NCBI RefSeq assembly: GCF_029717145.1
Contig: NZ_CP099222.1
Location: 3,844,001 to 3,908,000, forward strand
Length of the DNA stretch: 64,000 nt
Direction of reading: 5' to 3'
Origin: Citrobacter freundii
GTDB lineage: Bacteria > Pseudomonadota > Gammaproteobacteria > Enterobacterales > Enterobacteriaceae
Made by a program: the position numbers and the translations under genes. Positions 49,007 to 60,905 of this stretch are shown piece after piece; the first letter of the stretch is position 1, and each line of letters begins with the position of its first letter. The notes beneath the pieces were generated by a model. It was not told where the DNA came from and made no database searches. It was given only the letters and a program-made list of their open reading frames with translations.

Positions 49007-50592
49007 TTCCCGGCTGGCTGCTCCCAGGGCTTTCGGCCGCTACGTTGATAGTGGCCGTCGCCCTGGCGGCGTTTCTGGCGCTGTGGCTGAACGCCCCTCA
49101 GGGAGACTGGCTCACGCTGTGGCAGGACAGCTACCTGTGGCACGTGGTGCGTTTTTCCTTCTGGCAGGCATTTTTATCCGCTGCGCTGTCGGTGATCCCG
49201 GCAATCTTCCTCGCCCGGGCGCTTTATCGTCGCCGTTTCCCTGGGCGTATAGCGCTGCTGCGCCTGTGCGCAATGACGCTGATCCTGCCGGTGCTGGTCG
49301 CCGTCTTTGGCATCCTTAGCGTCTACGGTCGCCAGGGCTGGCTGGCCTCACTTTGGCAGGCTCTCGGCCTGGAGTGGACGTTTTCACCGTACGGTCTGCA
49401 GGGCATTCTGCTGGCACACGTCTTTTTCAACCTGCCGATGGCCAGCCGTTTACTGCTGCAGTCGCTGGAGAATATTCCCGGCGAACAGCGGCAGCTCGCC
49501 GCGCAGCTAGGTATGCGCGGCTGGCATTTCTTCCGCTTCGTTGAATGGCCGTGGCTACGCCGCCAGATCCCTCCGGTAGCGGCGCTCATCTTTATGCTGT
49601 GCTTCGCCAGTTTTGCTACCGTGCTGTCGCTCGGCGGCGGGCCGCAGGCGACCACCATCGAGCTGGCTATCTATCAGGCGCTGAGCTTCGACTACGATCC
49701 CGCCCGCGCCGCCATGCTGGCACTGATCCAGATGATTTGCTGCTTAGGACTGGTGCTGCTCAGCCAGCGCATGAGTCGAGCGATAGCCCCCGGCACCACG
49801 CTGGTACAAGGCTGGCGCGATCCCGACGACCGCCTGCACAGCCGAGTGACCGACACCCTGCTGATTATTCTGGCGCTGCTGCTGTTACTCCCGCCGCTGC
49901 TGGCGGTGATTGTCGATGGTGTTAACCGTCATATTCTGGACGTTCTCGCGCAGCCTGTATTGTGGCAAGCCCTGTGGACTTCGCTGCGTATTGCGCTGGC
50001 GGCAGGCCTGCTGTGCGTCATTCTCACCATGATGCTGTTGTGGAGCAGCCGCGAGCTGCGGGCACGGCAGCAAGTTTTAGCCGGTCAGGCGCTGGAACTG
50101 AGCGGCATGCTGATCCTCGCAATGCCGGGCATCGTGCTGGCAACCGGGTTCTTCCTGCTGCTCAATAACAGTATTGGACTGCCGGACTCTGCCGACGGCA
50201 TTGTGATTTTTACCAATGCACTAATGGCCATCCCTTATGCGCTGAAAGTGCTGGAAAACCCGATGCGTGACGTAACGGCGCGCTACAGCATGTTGTGCCA
50301 GTCTTTAGGCATTGAAGGATGGTCGCGGTTGAAAGTGGTTGAGCTGCGTGCGTTGAAACGCCCGCTGGCGCAAGCCATGGCCTTCGCCTGCGTCCTGTCG
50401 ATTGGCGATTTTGGCGTGGTAGCCCTGTTTGGCAACGAGGACTTCCGCACGTTACCGTTTTACCTCTATCAGCAGATTGGCTCCTATCGCAGTCAGGATG
50501 GTGCAGTCACCGCATTATTGCTGCTGATCCTGTGCTTTACGCTGTTTACTGTTATTGAGAAATTACCAGGTCGACATGTTAAAACTGATTGA
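48982..50592 (+). CDS. thiP: Thiamine ABC transporter permease ThiP
   Basis: A 536-residue permease with about 12 transmembrane segments and two binding-protein-dependent transport domains in tandem. Each has an EAA-like loop for the ATPase ([14 protein letters not shown] near 170 and the C-terminal [17 protein letters not shown]). It overlaps thiB by 25 bases and thiQ by 17, so the operon is translationally coupled. Confidence 0.96.
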   Translation: MATRRQPLIPGWLLPGLSAATLIVAVALAAFLALWLNAPQGDWLTLWQDSYLWHVVRFSFWQAFLSAALSVIPAIFLARALYRRRFPGRIALLRLCAMTLILPVLVAVFGILSVYGRQGWLASLWQALGLEWTFSPYGLQGILLAHVFFNLPMASRLLLQSLENIPGEQRQLAAQLGMRGWHFFRFVEWPWLRRQIPPVAALIFMLCFASFATVLSLGGGPQATTIELAIYQALSFDYDPARAAMLALIQMICCLGLVLLSQRMSRAIAPGTTLVQGWRDPDDRLHSRVTDTLLIILALLLLLPPLLAVIVDGVNRHILDVLAQPVLWQALWTSLRIALAAGLLCVILTMMLLWSSRELRARQQVLAGQALELSGMLILAMPGIVLATGFFLLLNNSIGLPDSADGIVIFTNALMAIPYALKVLENPMRDVTARYSMLCQSLGIEGWSRLKVVELRALKRPLAQAMAFACVLSIGDFGVVALFGNEDFRTLPFYLYQQIGSYRSQDGAVTALLLLILCFTLFTVIEKLPGRHVKTD

Positions 50593-51277
50593 TATCACAT
50601 GGCTGTACCACCATTTACCCATGCGCTTTACGCTGTCGGTCGCGCGCGGTGAACAGATCGCCGTGCTGGGACCCAGCGGCGCCGGGAAAAGTACGCTATT
50701 AAACCTGATTGCCGGTTTTCTGGCTCCGGCCAGCGGTACAATGATGATAGGCGGTGAGGATCATACCCGCACGCCGCCTTCTCGCCGCCCTGTCTCCATG
50801 CTGTTTCAGGAAAACAATCTGTTCAGCCACCTGAGTGTGCAACAGAATATCGCCCTCGGCCTTAACCCTGGGTTGAAACTGAACGCGCAGCAGCAGGAGA
50901 AAATGCGCCACATTGCTCAACAAATGGGACTCGACATGTTGCTGGAAAGGCTTCCTGGCGAGCTTTCCGGCGGGCAACGCCAGCGTGTAGCCCTAGCGCG
51001 CTGCCTGGTGCGAGAACAGCCCGTGTTGCTGCTTGATGAACCGTTCTCCGCACTCGACCCCGCCCTGCGTCAGGAAATGCTCACACTGGTGGCCGACGTG
51101 TGTCGTGAAAAGCAGCTGACGCTGCTGATGGTGTCCCACAGCGTAGAAGACGCCGCGCGCATTGCGCCACGTTCAATCGTAGTCGCCGACGGGCGCATTG
51201 CGTGGCAAGGTAAAACAGATGAGCTGTTGAGCGGTCACGCCAGCGCCTCGGCGCTGTTGGGTATCAAAGCCGGATGA
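50576..51277 (+). CDS. thiQ: Thiamine ABC transporter ATPase ThiQ
   Basis: A 233-residue ABC ATPase. Walker [10 protein letters not shown] is at 32-40, the Q-loop follows in LFQENN near 77-81, signature LSGGQ is at 130-134, and Walker B VLLLDEP is at 150-156. The H-loop histidine is in MVSHS. I use the ATG at 50576 (MLKLIDITW) for the family length. Confidence 0.96.
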   Translation: MLKLIDITWLYHHLPMRFTLSVARGEQIAVLGPSGAGKSTLLNLIAGFLAPASGTMMIGGEDHTRTPPSRRPVSMLFQENNLFSHLSVQQNIALGLNPGLKLNAQQQEKMRHIAQQMGLDMLLERLPGELSGGQRQRVALARCLVREQPVLLLDEPFSALDPALRQEMLTLVADVCREKQLTLLMVSHSVEDAARIAPRSIVVADGRIAWQGKTDELLSGHASASALLGIKAG

Positions 51278-51293
51278 TAGATTGCGAGATTTT

Positions 51294-51325
51294 GTAGGCC
51301 GGATAAGCATCAGCGCCATCCGGCA
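51294..51325. repeat. Single REP unit
   Basis: GTAGGCCGGATAAGC...GCGCCATCCGGC, between the convergent thiQ and yabI genes. Confidence 0.85.
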
Positions 51326-51334
51326 AAAGCATCG

Positions 51335-52102
51335 TCAGTAGCCCACCACTTTGCGCAGGATATCGATATACACCGGCATCAGCGGATGGCGGATCAGTGC
51401 GACCAGCGCCACCACGCCGATCCCGAGAACAAGCGGCGCCAGATACAGCAGTCGACCTCGCGGCAAATAAACGGTTAAGCGATCAACAGCCGCTTTGCCG
51501 CTACGCCATAGCCGCCAGCACAGCCATCCCCCGACCCACAGCAATAGCGCGGTCGCCAGCAATAGCCATTTGAAATCGCCGCTCTGTACATCTGAGGGAA
51601 TATCAATTGCCGCGCCCGCCAGGATACCCGGCAGAAAATAAAACGGCGGCCACAGTACGCAGCCAATGATATTAGGCACAATAAATTTGGCGACAGGCAG
51701 ATCAAGCATCCCCGCCACCATTGGCACCAGCGGACGCGTCGGACCAACAAAACGACCTACCAGAATAGTAAACATGCTGTGCTGATGAAGCGCATGTTCA
51801 GTTTTATCCAGTAACGCCTTGTTCTTTTTCATAAAAGACCAGCGATGCAGCGGCTTTTTAAAACGCCAGCCCAGCCAGAAGGAGATCCAGTCACCCATCA
51901 GGCAGCCGACAATGCCCGCAAGCCAGGCATGCCAGAAGTTCAGTTCACCGCTACCAATCAGCGCACCCAGTCCGGCCATCAGCACGGTACCGGGTAAAAT
52001 TAAGCCCACCAGCGCCAGCGACTCCAGAAAAGCCACCAGCAGTACGGCTATCAAAGAGTATACGGCGGACTGGAGAATAAAATGTTCCAGCAATGCTTGC
52101 AT
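51335..52102 (-). CDS. yabI: DedA-family membrane protein YabI
   Basis: A 255-residue inner-membrane protein of the DedA/VTT family. It has the re-entrant segments LESLALVGLILPGTVLM and GRFVGPTRPLVPMVAGML with the conserved Arg and Pro, and about five hydrophobic segments in total. DedA proteins are linked to proton-motive-force maintenance and undecaprenyl-phosphate recycling, but the specific role of YabI is not settled. I use the ATG at 52102 (MQALLEHF). Confidence 0.93.
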   Translation of the reverse strand: MQALLEHFILQSAVYSLIAVLLVAFLESLALVGLILPGTVLMAGLGALIGSGELNFWHAWLAGIVGCLMGDWISFWLGWRFKKPLHRWSFMKKNKALLDKTEHALHQHSMFTILVGRFVGPTRPLVPMVAGMLDLPVAKFIVPNIIGCVLWPPFYFLPGILAGAAIDIPSDVQSGDFKWLLLATALLLWVGGWLCWRLWRSGKAAVDRLTVYLPRGRLLYLAPLVLGIGVVALVALIRHPLMPVYIDILRKVVGY

Positions 52103-52221
52103 AATGTGTCCGTCAGATTTACGAAGCAAGGATTCTGATAACCCTTCTCAACTTCGTCAAGCCATCATTCGTATGAATAGTTTGCGAGATATGACAACTT
52201 TTCGGACACATCATTCACTTT

Positions 52222-53067
52222 TTATTCACAGCCAGCGCGAAACTCGCTCGGGCTGGCGCCGGTACATTTTTTGAAAACGCGGGAGAAATAGAGCTGATCG
52301 TCAAACCCGACGTTGCGCCCGACGGTGGCGATCGGCATGCGCGTGGTGCTCAACAGGAGCTTCGCCTGGCTGATTCGCTGATCCTCACGCCAGCTGAGTA
52401 CGCTGATGCCGAGCTGCTGGCGGAACAGGTGCGACAAACGAGACGGCGACAGGCAGACATGCTGCGCGACGCTGGCAATATCAAAATTGCTGTCCGCCAG
52501 GTGATCGCTGATGTACTGACAGGCATCACGCACGCGGTTATCCATGGGGGGATGCAGCGATTCATTAATTGCTTCCATACGTCTGAGCAGCAGTTGTTCC
52601 AGCAAATTGATCGCCAACAGCTCAGAGTAACGCCCCTCCCGCTGCCCGGCGCTGATTATCTGGCCGAACAGTTCGTTGAAGTGTGGCTGATGCGCTTCAT
52701 CCGGGCGGAAAAAACCAGTCTGTGCAAAAATCGCCGGCCAGGTAAGCCACTCCTGCCAGTAGGCGCGAGGTCGAAAGTAGACCCACTGGTGGTACCATTC
52801 ACTGGCATCGGGATGGCGGCCGTAATGGTGAACTTCACCCGGCGGAAACAGCAAAATATCGCCCGGTCGGCAAACAAACTGCTTACCTTGATTGTTGATG
52901 ACCCCTTCCCCGCGAATGGTCAGGTTCAGGATATAGCCCTTCATTCCCAGCGGTCTGTCGATAAAAAAATCCAGGTACCCGTTCGCCTCAATAGGGGTTA
53001 ATCCCGCCACTAAATGCGCGTTAAACGAGTAGCCCGGCAACAGGGGATCGTTTTGCGGTTCAGCCAT
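52222..53067 (-). CDS. araC: Arabinose operon regulator AraC
   Basis: A 281-residue AraC/XylS regulator. It has an N-terminal arm and cupin-type arabinose-binding domain (about 20-165, with [17 protein letters not shown]). The C-terminal domain has two helix-turn-helix units ([21 protein letters not shown] and [20 protein letters not shown]). It represses by looping araO2 to araI1 and activates with arabinose. The 281-residue length is the Salmonella/Citrobacter form (E. coli 292). Confidence 0.97.
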   Translation of the reverse strand: MAEPQNDPLLPGYSFNAHLVAGLTPIEANGYLDFFIDRPLGMKGYILNLTIRGEGVINNQGKQFVCRPGDILLFPPGEVHHYGRHPDASEWYHQWVYFRPRAYWQEWLTWPAIFAQTGFFRPDEAHQPHFNELFGQIISAGQREGRYSELLAINLLEQLLLRRMEAINESLHPPMDNRVRDACQYISDHLADSNFDIASVAQHVCLSPSRLSHLFRQQLGISVLSWREDQRISQAKLLLSTTRMPIATVGRNVGFDDQLYFSRVFKKCTGASPSEFRAGCE

Positions 53068-53100
53068 AATTTCAATACTCCCGGTGTTCTGATAAGAAAC

Positions 53101-53119
53101 AAATCGTCCATATTATGCA
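53101..53119. promoter_or_regulatory. araO2 operator
   Basis: AAATCGTCCATATTATGCA contains the araO2-type GTCCATATT core and lies about 207 bp from araI1, close to the 210-bp loop of E. coli. Confidence 0.7.
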
Positions 53120-53242
53120 AGATATCGTCACCGTCGCCCCTGTAGACCGTTATGGTTTCAGTGATGGACCATCAACCCCGCATGCGAAAAGCATTTTGTA
53201 AAAAACATGTCCTGCACCAACGATAAAAACGGCTAACAAAAG

Positions 53243-53298
53243 TGTCTATAACTACGGCAGAAATGTCCACATTGAATATTTGCACGGCGTCACACTTT
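53243..53298. promoter_or_regulatory. araO1 and CRP site
   Basis: The araO1 pair is TGTCTATAACTACGGCAG followed by AAATGTCCAC (about 53243-53270), which represses the araC promoter. The CRP site is centred on TTGCACGGCGTCACA (about 53277-53298), between araO1 and araI1, as in E. coli. Confidence 0.8.
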
Positions 53299-53307
53299 GT
53301 GATGCCA

Positions 53308-55116
<1,809 letters not shown>

Positions 55117-55126
55117 GGACACGACA

Positions 55127-56629
55127 ATGACGATTTTTGATAACTATGAAGTGTGGTTTGTGATTGGTAGCCAGCACCTGTATGGCCCAGAAACCCTGCG
55201 TCAGGTAACCCAGCACGCCGAGCACGTTGTTAACGCACTGAATACTGAAGCTAAACTGCCCTGCAAACTGGTGTTAAAACCGCTGGGAACATCGCCTGAC
55301 GAAATCACGTCTATTTGCCGCGATGCCAACTATGACGATCGTTGTGCGGGCCTGGTGGTCTGGCTGCATACCTTCTCACCGGCCAAAATGTGGATCAACG
55401 GCCTGACCATTCTCAACAAACCGCTGATGCAGTTCCATACCCAGTTCAACGCCGCCCTGCCGTGGGACAGCATTGATATGGACTTTATGAACCTGAACCA
55501 AACTGCACACGGCGGCCGTGAGTTTGGCTTCATCGGCGCGCGTATGCGCCAGCAGCATGCCGTGGTCACCGGTCACTGGCAGGATAAGCAAGCGCACGAG
55601 CGTATCGGTTCCTGGATGCGCCAGGCCGTGTCCAAACAGGATACCCGCCATCTGAAAGTATGCCGTTTTGGCGACAACATGCGTGAAGTTGCAGTCACTG
55701 ACGGCGATAAAGTGGCTGCACAGATCAAATTTGGTTTCTCGGTGAACACCTGGGCCGTGGGCGATCTGGTACAGGTAGTGAACGCGATTAGCGATGGTGA
55801 GATCAACGCGCTGATCGACGAATATGAAAGCACCTACACCATGACGGCAGCAACGCAAATCCACGGTGATAAGCGTCAGAACGTGCTGGAAGCCGCCCGT
55901 ATTGAACTGGGCATGAAGCGTTTCCTCGAACAGGGTGGATTCAATGCCTTTACCACCACGTTTGAAGATTTGCACGGCCTGAAACAACTTCCGGGTCTGG
56001 CCGTACAGCGTCTGATGCAGCAGGGCTACGGCTTTGCGGGCGAAGGTGACTGGAAAACTGCCGCGCTGCTTCGCATCATGAAGGTGATGTCAACCGGCCT
56101 GCAGGGCGGCACCTCATTTATGGAGGATTACACCTACCACTTCGAGAAGGGCAACGATCTGGTGCTCGGCTCGCACATGCTGGAAGTGTGCCCGTCGATT
56201 GCCGTAGAAGAAAAACCGATCCTCGACGTGCAGCACCTGGGCATTGGCGGTAAAGACGACCCTGCTCGTCTGATCTTCAACACCAAAACCGGCCCGGCCG
56301 TGGTTGCCAGCCTGATCGATCTCGGCGATCGCTATCGTCTGCTGGTCAACTGCATTGATACAGTACAAACCCCGCACGACCTGCCGAAACTGCCGGTGGC
56401 GAACGCGCTGTGGAAAGCCCAGCCGGATCTGCCTACCGCGTCTGAAGCCTGGATCCTGGCCGGTGGCGCGCACCACACCGTCTTCAGCCATGCGCTGGAT
56501 CTGAATGACATGCGTCAGTTCGCTGAAATGCACGATATCGAGATCGCGGTGATCGACAACGATACCCGCCTGCCGGCCTTTAAGGACGCGCTGCGCTGGA
56601 ACGAAGTGTACTACGGGTTCAAACGTTAA
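55127..56629 (+). CDS. araA: L-arabinose isomerase
   Basis: A 500-residue metal-dependent isomerase that converts L-arabinose to L-ribulose, the first step after uptake. Family segments include [11 protein letters not shown], the metal-site region [20 protein letters not shown] near 333-352, and [12 protein letters not shown]. It starts ten bases after araB. Confidence 0.97.
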   Translation: MTIFDNYEVWFVIGSQHLYGPETLRQVTQHAEHVVNALNTEAKLPCKLVLKPLGTSPDEITSICRDANYDDRCAGLVVWLHTFSPAKMWINGLTILNKPLMQFHTQFNAALPWDSIDMDFMNLNQTAHGGREFGFIGARMRQQHAVVTGHWQDKQAHERIGSWMRQAVSKQDTRHLKVCRFGDNMREVAVTDGDKVAAQIKFGFSVNTWAVGDLVQVVNAISDGEINALIDEYESTYTMTAATQIHGDKRQNVLEAARIELGMKRFLEQGGFNAFTTTFEDLHGLKQLPGLAVQRLMQQGYGFAGEGDWKTAALLRIMKVMSTGLQGGTSFMEDYTYHFEKGNDLVLGSHMLEVCPSIAVEEKPILDVQHLGIGGKDDPARLIFNTKTGPAVVASLIDLGDRYRLLVNCIDTVQTPHDLPKLPVANALWKAQPDLPTASEAWILAGGAHHTVFSHALDLNDMRQFAEMHDIEIAVIDNDTRLPAFKDALRWNEVYYGFKR

Positions 56630-56644
56630 TTATCGAAACGGATT

Positions 56645-56712
56645 GCCCGGTGGCATTTCATTTACCGGCCTACAAATCACCGTAGGCCGGATAAGCGTAA
56701 CGCCATCCGGCA
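56645..56712. repeat. BIME (two REP units)
   Basis: GCCCGGTGGCATTTCATTTACCGGCCTAC and GTAGGCCGGATAAGCG...CGCCATCCGGCAT, within the araBAD transcript between araA and araD. A REP at this place can lower distal expression or protect araBA mRNA. Confidence 0.9.
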
Positions 56713-56725
56713 TTCAGGAGTTAAC

Positions 56726-57421
56726 ATGCTAGAAGATCTTAAACGTCAGGTCCTGGAAGCGAATCTGGCGCTGCCAAAGCACAACCTGGTGACCCTCACC
56801 TGGGGGAATGTCAGCGCCGTCGACCGTGAACATGGCGTATTCGTGATCAAACCTTCCGGTGTTGATTACAGCGTAATGACCGCGGACGATATGGTAGTGG
56901 TCAGTATTGCCACCGGTGAAGTGGTGGAGGGGCAGAAAAAACCGTCTTCCGATACGCCCACTCACCGTCTGCTGTATCAGGCTTTCCCGAGCATTGGTGG
57001 TATTGTCCACACCCATTCACGTCACGCGACGATCTGGGCACAGGCGGGTCAGTCGATTCCAGCCACAGGAACGACCCACGCAGACTATTTCTACGGCGCT
57101 ATTCCCTGCACGCGAAAAATGACCGATGCAGAAATTAACGGTGAATACGAGTGGGAAACCGGGAATGTGATCGTTGAATCCTTTGAAAAACAAGGTATTG
57201 ATGCGGCACAAATGCCAGGCGTACTGGTACATTCTCACGGCCCGTTTGCATGGGGTAAAAACGCCGAAGATGCCGTTCATAACGCGATTGTGCTGGAAGA
57301 GGTTGCCTATATGGGGATCTTCTGCCGCCAGCTCGCACCGCAGCTACCGGATATGCAGCAAACGCTGCTGGACAAGCATTATCTGCGTAAGCACGGTGCT
57401 AAAGCCTACTACGGACAATAA
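56726..57421 (+). CDS. araD: L-ribulose-5-phosphate 4-epimerase
   Basis: A 231-residue class II aldolase-like epimerase that makes D-xylulose 5-phosphate. The zinc ligands His95, His97 (VHTHSRH) and His171 (HSHGPF), with Asp76 in SSDTPTH and C-terminal Tyr229, match the E. coli enzyme. AGGAG precedes the start. Confidence 0.97.
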   Translation: MLEDLKRQVLEANLALPKHNLVTLTWGNVSAVDREHGVFVIKPSGVDYSVMTADDMVVVSIATGEVVEGQKKPSSDTPTHRLLYQAFPSIGGIVHTHSRHATIWAQAGQSIPATGTTHADYFYGAIPCTRKMTDAEINGEYEWETGNVIVESFEKQGIDAAQMPGVLVHSHGPFAWGKNAEDAVHNAIVLEEVAYMGIFCRQLAPQLPDMQQTLLDKHYLRKHGAKAYYGQ

Positions 57422-57432
57422 TCTTCTTTATA

Positions 57433-57455
57433 AGCGCGTAGATAAACTACGCGCT
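57433..57455. terminator. Hairpin between araD and the unknown gene
   Basis: AGCGCGTAG / CTACGCGCT, a perfect 9-bp stem with loop ATAAA, begins 12 bases after araD. There is no clear T-run in either direction, but its place between convergent genes suggests it ends araBAD transcripts. Confidence 0.6.
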
Positions 57456-57464
57456 CCAGTATCA

Positions 57465-57851
57465 TTATTCGCTGAAGTATTCAGCAAAGGAAGCTTGATA
57501 TACGCAATCATTTGAGCAGAGATAGTCAATTACAGTATCACAATGCCCATTATCTTGATCGCCCTCCACACAATGGAAAAAGACATAATCTGAAATTGTA
57601 GTCTGCCACTTCTGACCATTCACCACGTAATTAATAACCGTATCACGATGACCGTTACTTTTATCACTACCCTGCCAATGGAAAAAAGCATTGCCATCAT
57701 CAATAACTTCAGCATTCCACAGTTGACCGTTCCATGTTTTATATAAAATAAATTTACTCACGGCCTTTACCGCAGGGTTAGCCAGCAATGTATTAACAAA
57801 CATATAGTTACTGTACTTGACGCTAAGTAGCTGTTTAGAGAAAATATTCAT
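57465..57851 (-). CDS. Unrecognised 128-residue protein with tandem repeat
   Basis: I do not recognise this protein. It has a good Shine-Dalgarno (TGGAG, six to seven bases before the ATG). Residues 56-75 and 91-110 are a tandem repeat of period 35, sharing FFH....D..NGH.DTVI.Y at 12 of 20 positions. The surrounding NGQ(L/K)W is also repeated (41-45 and 78-82). At DNA level 57628-57686 and 57523-57581 agree at 42 of 59 positions by hand count. The first 40 residues are of different character, with no clear signal peptide or transmembrane helix. Five cysteines cluster in the second repeat. The gene and its upstream DNA are much more AT-rich than the neighbours, and E. coli K-12 has no gene here. 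It is likely an acquired gene of unknown function, with a small beta-rich repeat domain as a guess. Confidence 0.75.
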   Translation of the reverse strand: MNIFSKQLLSVKYSNYMFVNTLLANPAVKAVSKFILYKTWNGQLWNAEVIDDGNAFFHWQGSDKSNGHRDTVINYVVNGQKWQTTISDYVFFHCVEGDQDNGHCDTVIDYLCSNDCVYQASFAEYFSE

Positions 57852-58307
57852 AAAGACTCCATTCTCATATTAATTACATGAAATATAATAAACATTTGAA
57901 GTATCCCAGTTAGCGCTAGAAATAAAATTATATTAAAATAAAAATCAAATAACACAGAGAGATAACCCAACGAAATCGAACTGAAATCCGTTTTTATTCA
58001 ACAATAAAATCTCGGTTAAATATATTATATTTAACCCACTAGCCCGAAAACTTCGAATAAAATTCTTACACCAACCTGTAATAAACACAAATAGAAAAAA
58101 CATAATTTTCCAATTCCGAGAAATAAGTTGCATAATTAAATAAGCACAATTCCTAAAAAACGACAAAAATCCGGAAATGGACTTGAATTCAACTCGCAAT
58201 ATATAAATCAGATAAGTAATAAAAAATTTTAAAAGTAAGCCTACAAATAAAATAATTCATCCACCCAAATCTTCATCCTCGTATTCATGAATCAAATTCG
58301 TCATAAG
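57852..58307. other. AT-rich region between the unknown gene and polB
   Basis: About 450 bp of very AT-rich DNA. An 84-codon open frame on the minus strand (57945-58199) begins with TTG and lacks a convincing ribosome-binding site, so I do not call it. No transposase remnant or clear terminal repeat is seen. Confidence 0.5.
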
Positions 58308-58349
58308 CTGTATAAAAAAACAGTACAACCAGATAAAACAGGCTATAAT
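58308..58349 (+). promoter_or_regulatory. polB promoter with LexA box
   Basis: CTGT-ATAAAAAA-ACAG (58308-58323) is a good LexA box (CTGT-N8-ACAG) that overlaps the -35 region. A perfect -10 TATAAT follows at 58344-58349. This is the expected SOS control of polB (dinA). Confidence 0.85.
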
Positions 58350-58378
58350 CATGCCAGGTTTTTTGATGGGTACGCAGC

Positions 58379-60730
58379 GTGGCGCAGGCAGGTTTTATTT
58401 TAACCCGGCACTGGCGGGATACCCCACAGGGGACAGAGGTTTCATTCTGGCTGGCAACGGACGACGGGCCATTGCTGGTCACGCTTGCGCCGCAGGAGTC
58501 AGTTGCCTTCATCCCAACCAGCCAGGTTTCCCGCGTTACTTCACTATTACGCGCAGAAAACGGCTTTCGGCTGGCTCCGCTTAACCTGCAGGATTTTCAT
58601 CGCCAGCCCGTTTCGGGGCTGTACTGCCGATCCCATCGCCAGTTGATGCATCTTGAGAAGCTGCTACGCGAAAATAGCGTCACGGTCTATGAGGCCGACG
58701 TGCGTCCGCCGGAACGTTATCTGATGGAGCGCTTTATCACCTCCCCCGTTTGGGTGGATGGCGATCGGTATAACGACACGCTGATCAACGCGCGGCTGAA
58801 GCCAAACCCGGACTATCGCCCACCCTTAAAATGGCTATCGCTGGATATCGAAACCACGCGGCACGGCGAGCTTTACTGCATTGGTCTCGAAGGCTGCGGA
58901 CAGCGTATTGTCTATATGCTCGGCCCGGCCAACGGTGATGCCTCACAGCTTGATTTTGAACTTGAATATGTGGCGAGCCGTCCGCAGTTGCTGGAAAAGC
59001 TCAACGCGTGGATAGCCCACCACGATCCTGATGTCATCATCGGCTGGAACGTCGTGCAGTTCGATTTACGTGTCCTGCAAAATCATGCCGAGCGTTACCG
59101 AATTCCCCTGCGTTTTGGCCGTGACAACAGCGAACTGGAATGGCGCGAGCACGGTTTCAAAAACGGCGTTTTTTTCGCCCAGGCCAAAGGCCGCCTGATC
59201 ATTGACGGCATTGAGGCCCTCAAATCCGCGTTCTGGAACTTTTCCTCGTTTTCGCTGGAAACGGTGTCGCAGGAGCTACTGGGCGAAGGGAAATCAATTG
59301 ATAATCCCTGGGACCGCATGGACGAAATTGACCGCCGATTCGCTCAGGATAAGCCCGCGCTTGCCACTTATAATCTCAAAGACTGTGAACTGGTCACGCG
59401 CATCTTTCATAAAACCGAGATCATGCCGTTTCTGTTGGAGCGCTCAACGGTCAACGGTCTGCCGGTCGACAGGCACGGTGGCTCGGTTGCGGCATTTGGT
59501 CATCTCTATCTTCCGCGCATGCACCGTGCCGGTTACGTTGCGCCAAATCTCGGGGAAGTCCCCCCCCATGCCAGCCCCGGCGGCTATGTGATGGACTCGC
59601 GTCCTGGTTTGTACGACTCGGTGCTGGTTCTGGATTACAAAAGCCTGTACCCGTCTATCATCCGCACCTTTCTGATCGATCCGGTGGGACTTATCGAAGG
59701 TATGGCGCAGCCGGATCCTGAACACAGCACTGAAGGATTCCTTGGTGCCTGGTTTTCGCGCGAAAAACACTGCCTACCGGAAATAGTGACCCAGATCTGG
59801 CACGGGCGTGACGAAGCAAAACGCCAGGGAAATAAGCCGCTCTCGCAGGCGCTCAAAATCATTATGAACGCCTTTTACGGCGTGCTAGGCACCACGGCAT
59901 GTCGATTTTTCGATCCCAGACTGGCCTCGTCGATCACCATGCGCGGGCATGCGATCATGCGCCAGACCAAAGCGCTGATTGAAGCGCAGGGTTATGACGT
60001 TATCTATGGCGATACCGACTCAACGTTTGTCTGGCTCAAAGGCGCACACGCGGAAGAGGATGCGGCAAGGATTGGTCGGGAGTTGGTCCATCATGTCAAC
60101 ACCTGGTGGGCGCAGTCGCTGCAACAACAAAACCTGACCAGCGCGCTCGAACTGGAGTTTGAAACCCATTTTCGCCGCTTTTTGATGCCGACCATTCGCG
60201 GCGCGGATACGGGCAGCAAGAAGCGCTACGCCGGACTCATTCAGGACGGGGACCAGCAGCGCATGGTCTTCAAAGGACTGGAAACCGTACGCACTGACTG
60301 GACACCGCTGGCACAACGGTTCCAGCAGGAACTCTATTTGCGGGTCTTTCGCCAGGAGCCGTATCAGGATTTTGTCAGGGAAACCATCGACCGCCTGATG
60401 GCCGGTGAACTGGACGATCAGCTGGTTTACCGTAAGCGCCTGCGCCGCCCGTTAAGCGAATACCAGCGTAATGTCCCACCCCACGTTCGCGCCGCGCGGC
60501 TTGCCGATGAACAGAACGTCAAGCGAGGCCGTCCGCCGCAGTATCAAAACCGTGGCACCATAAAATATGTCTGGACGATAAACGGCCCTGAACCTGTGGA
60601 TTATCAGCTTTCTGCGCTGGATTATGAGCATTATCTTACGCGCCAGATACAGCCGGTTGCCGAGGGAATTCTTCCCTTTGTTGATGATAACTTTGCTACA
60701 CTACTCACAGGGCAACTGGGGTTATTTTGA
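58379..60730 (+). CDS. polB: DNA polymerase II
   Basis: A 783-residue B-family, SOS-induced repair polymerase with proofreading. The exonuclease motif DIETT has Asp156, and the polymerase motif A is DYKSLYPSI. Motif C YGDTDST has Asp545 and Asp547, calculated from the codons. The C-terminal QLGLF is the beta-clamp-binding peptide. The start is the GTG at 58379, which gives the E. coli length. Confidence 0.97.
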   Translation: MAQAGFILTRHWRDTPQGTEVSFWLATDDGPLLVTLAPQESVAFIPTSQVSRVTSLLRAENGFRLAPLNLQDFHRQPVSGLYCRSHRQLMHLEKLLRENSVTVYEADVRPPERYLMERFITSPVWVDGDRYNDTLINARLKPNPDYRPPLKWLSLDIETTRHGELYCIGLEGCGQRIVYMLGPANGDASQLDFELEYVASRPQLLEKLNAWIAHHDPDVIIGWNVVQFDLRVLQNHAERYRIPLRFGRDNSELEWREHGFKNGVFFAQAKGRLIIDGIEALKSAFWNFSSFSLETVSQELLGEGKSIDNPWDRMDEIDRRFAQDKPALATYNLKDCELVTRIFHKTEIMPFLLERSTVNGLPVDRHGGSVAAFGHLYLPRMHRAGYVAPNLGEVPPHASPGGYVMDSRPGLYDSVLVLDYKSLYPSIIRTFLIDPVGLIEGMAQPDPEHSTEGFLGAWFSREKHCLPEIVTQIWHGRDEAKRQGNKPLSQALKIIMNAFYGVLGTTACRFFDPRLASSITMRGHAIMRQTKALIEAQGYDVIYGDTDSTFVWLKGAHAEEDAARIGRELVHHVNTWWAQSLQQQNLTSALELEFETHFRRFLMPTIRGADTGSKKRYAGLIQDGDQQRMVFKGLETVRTDWTPLAQRFQQELYLRVFRQEPYQDFVRETIDRLMAGELDDQLVYRKRLRRPLSEYQRNVPPHVRAARLADEQNVKRGRPPQYQNRGTIKYVWTINGPEPVDYQLSALDYEHYLTRQIQPVAEGILPFVDDNFATLLTGQLGLF

Positions 60731-60905
60731 CGCGTGACGAAACCGTCGCCATCCAGTACCATAGCGCCCTTTCCATTCCTGGACCCATTTAACACCACTA
60801 CCACTGATTCACTAGCCTGGTAGCGGGGTCGTATGCTCTGAAAACTCGGGTTACCCGATACATGACGAGTATTGCCTGCAATTAAAGATATAGAGCCGAA
60901 CACAT

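Noticed and set aside
57945-58199. 84-codon open frame on the minus strand in the AT-rich polB upstream region, with a hydrophobic middle
   Set aside because: It starts with TTG, has no convincing ribosome-binding site, and its composition simply reflects AT-rich DNA; nothing in it resembles a known family.
58308-58323. LexA box also controlling the unknown divergent gene
   Set aside because: The box is about 450 bp from that gene's start and fits the polB -10 directly; no SOS box lies near the unknown gene.
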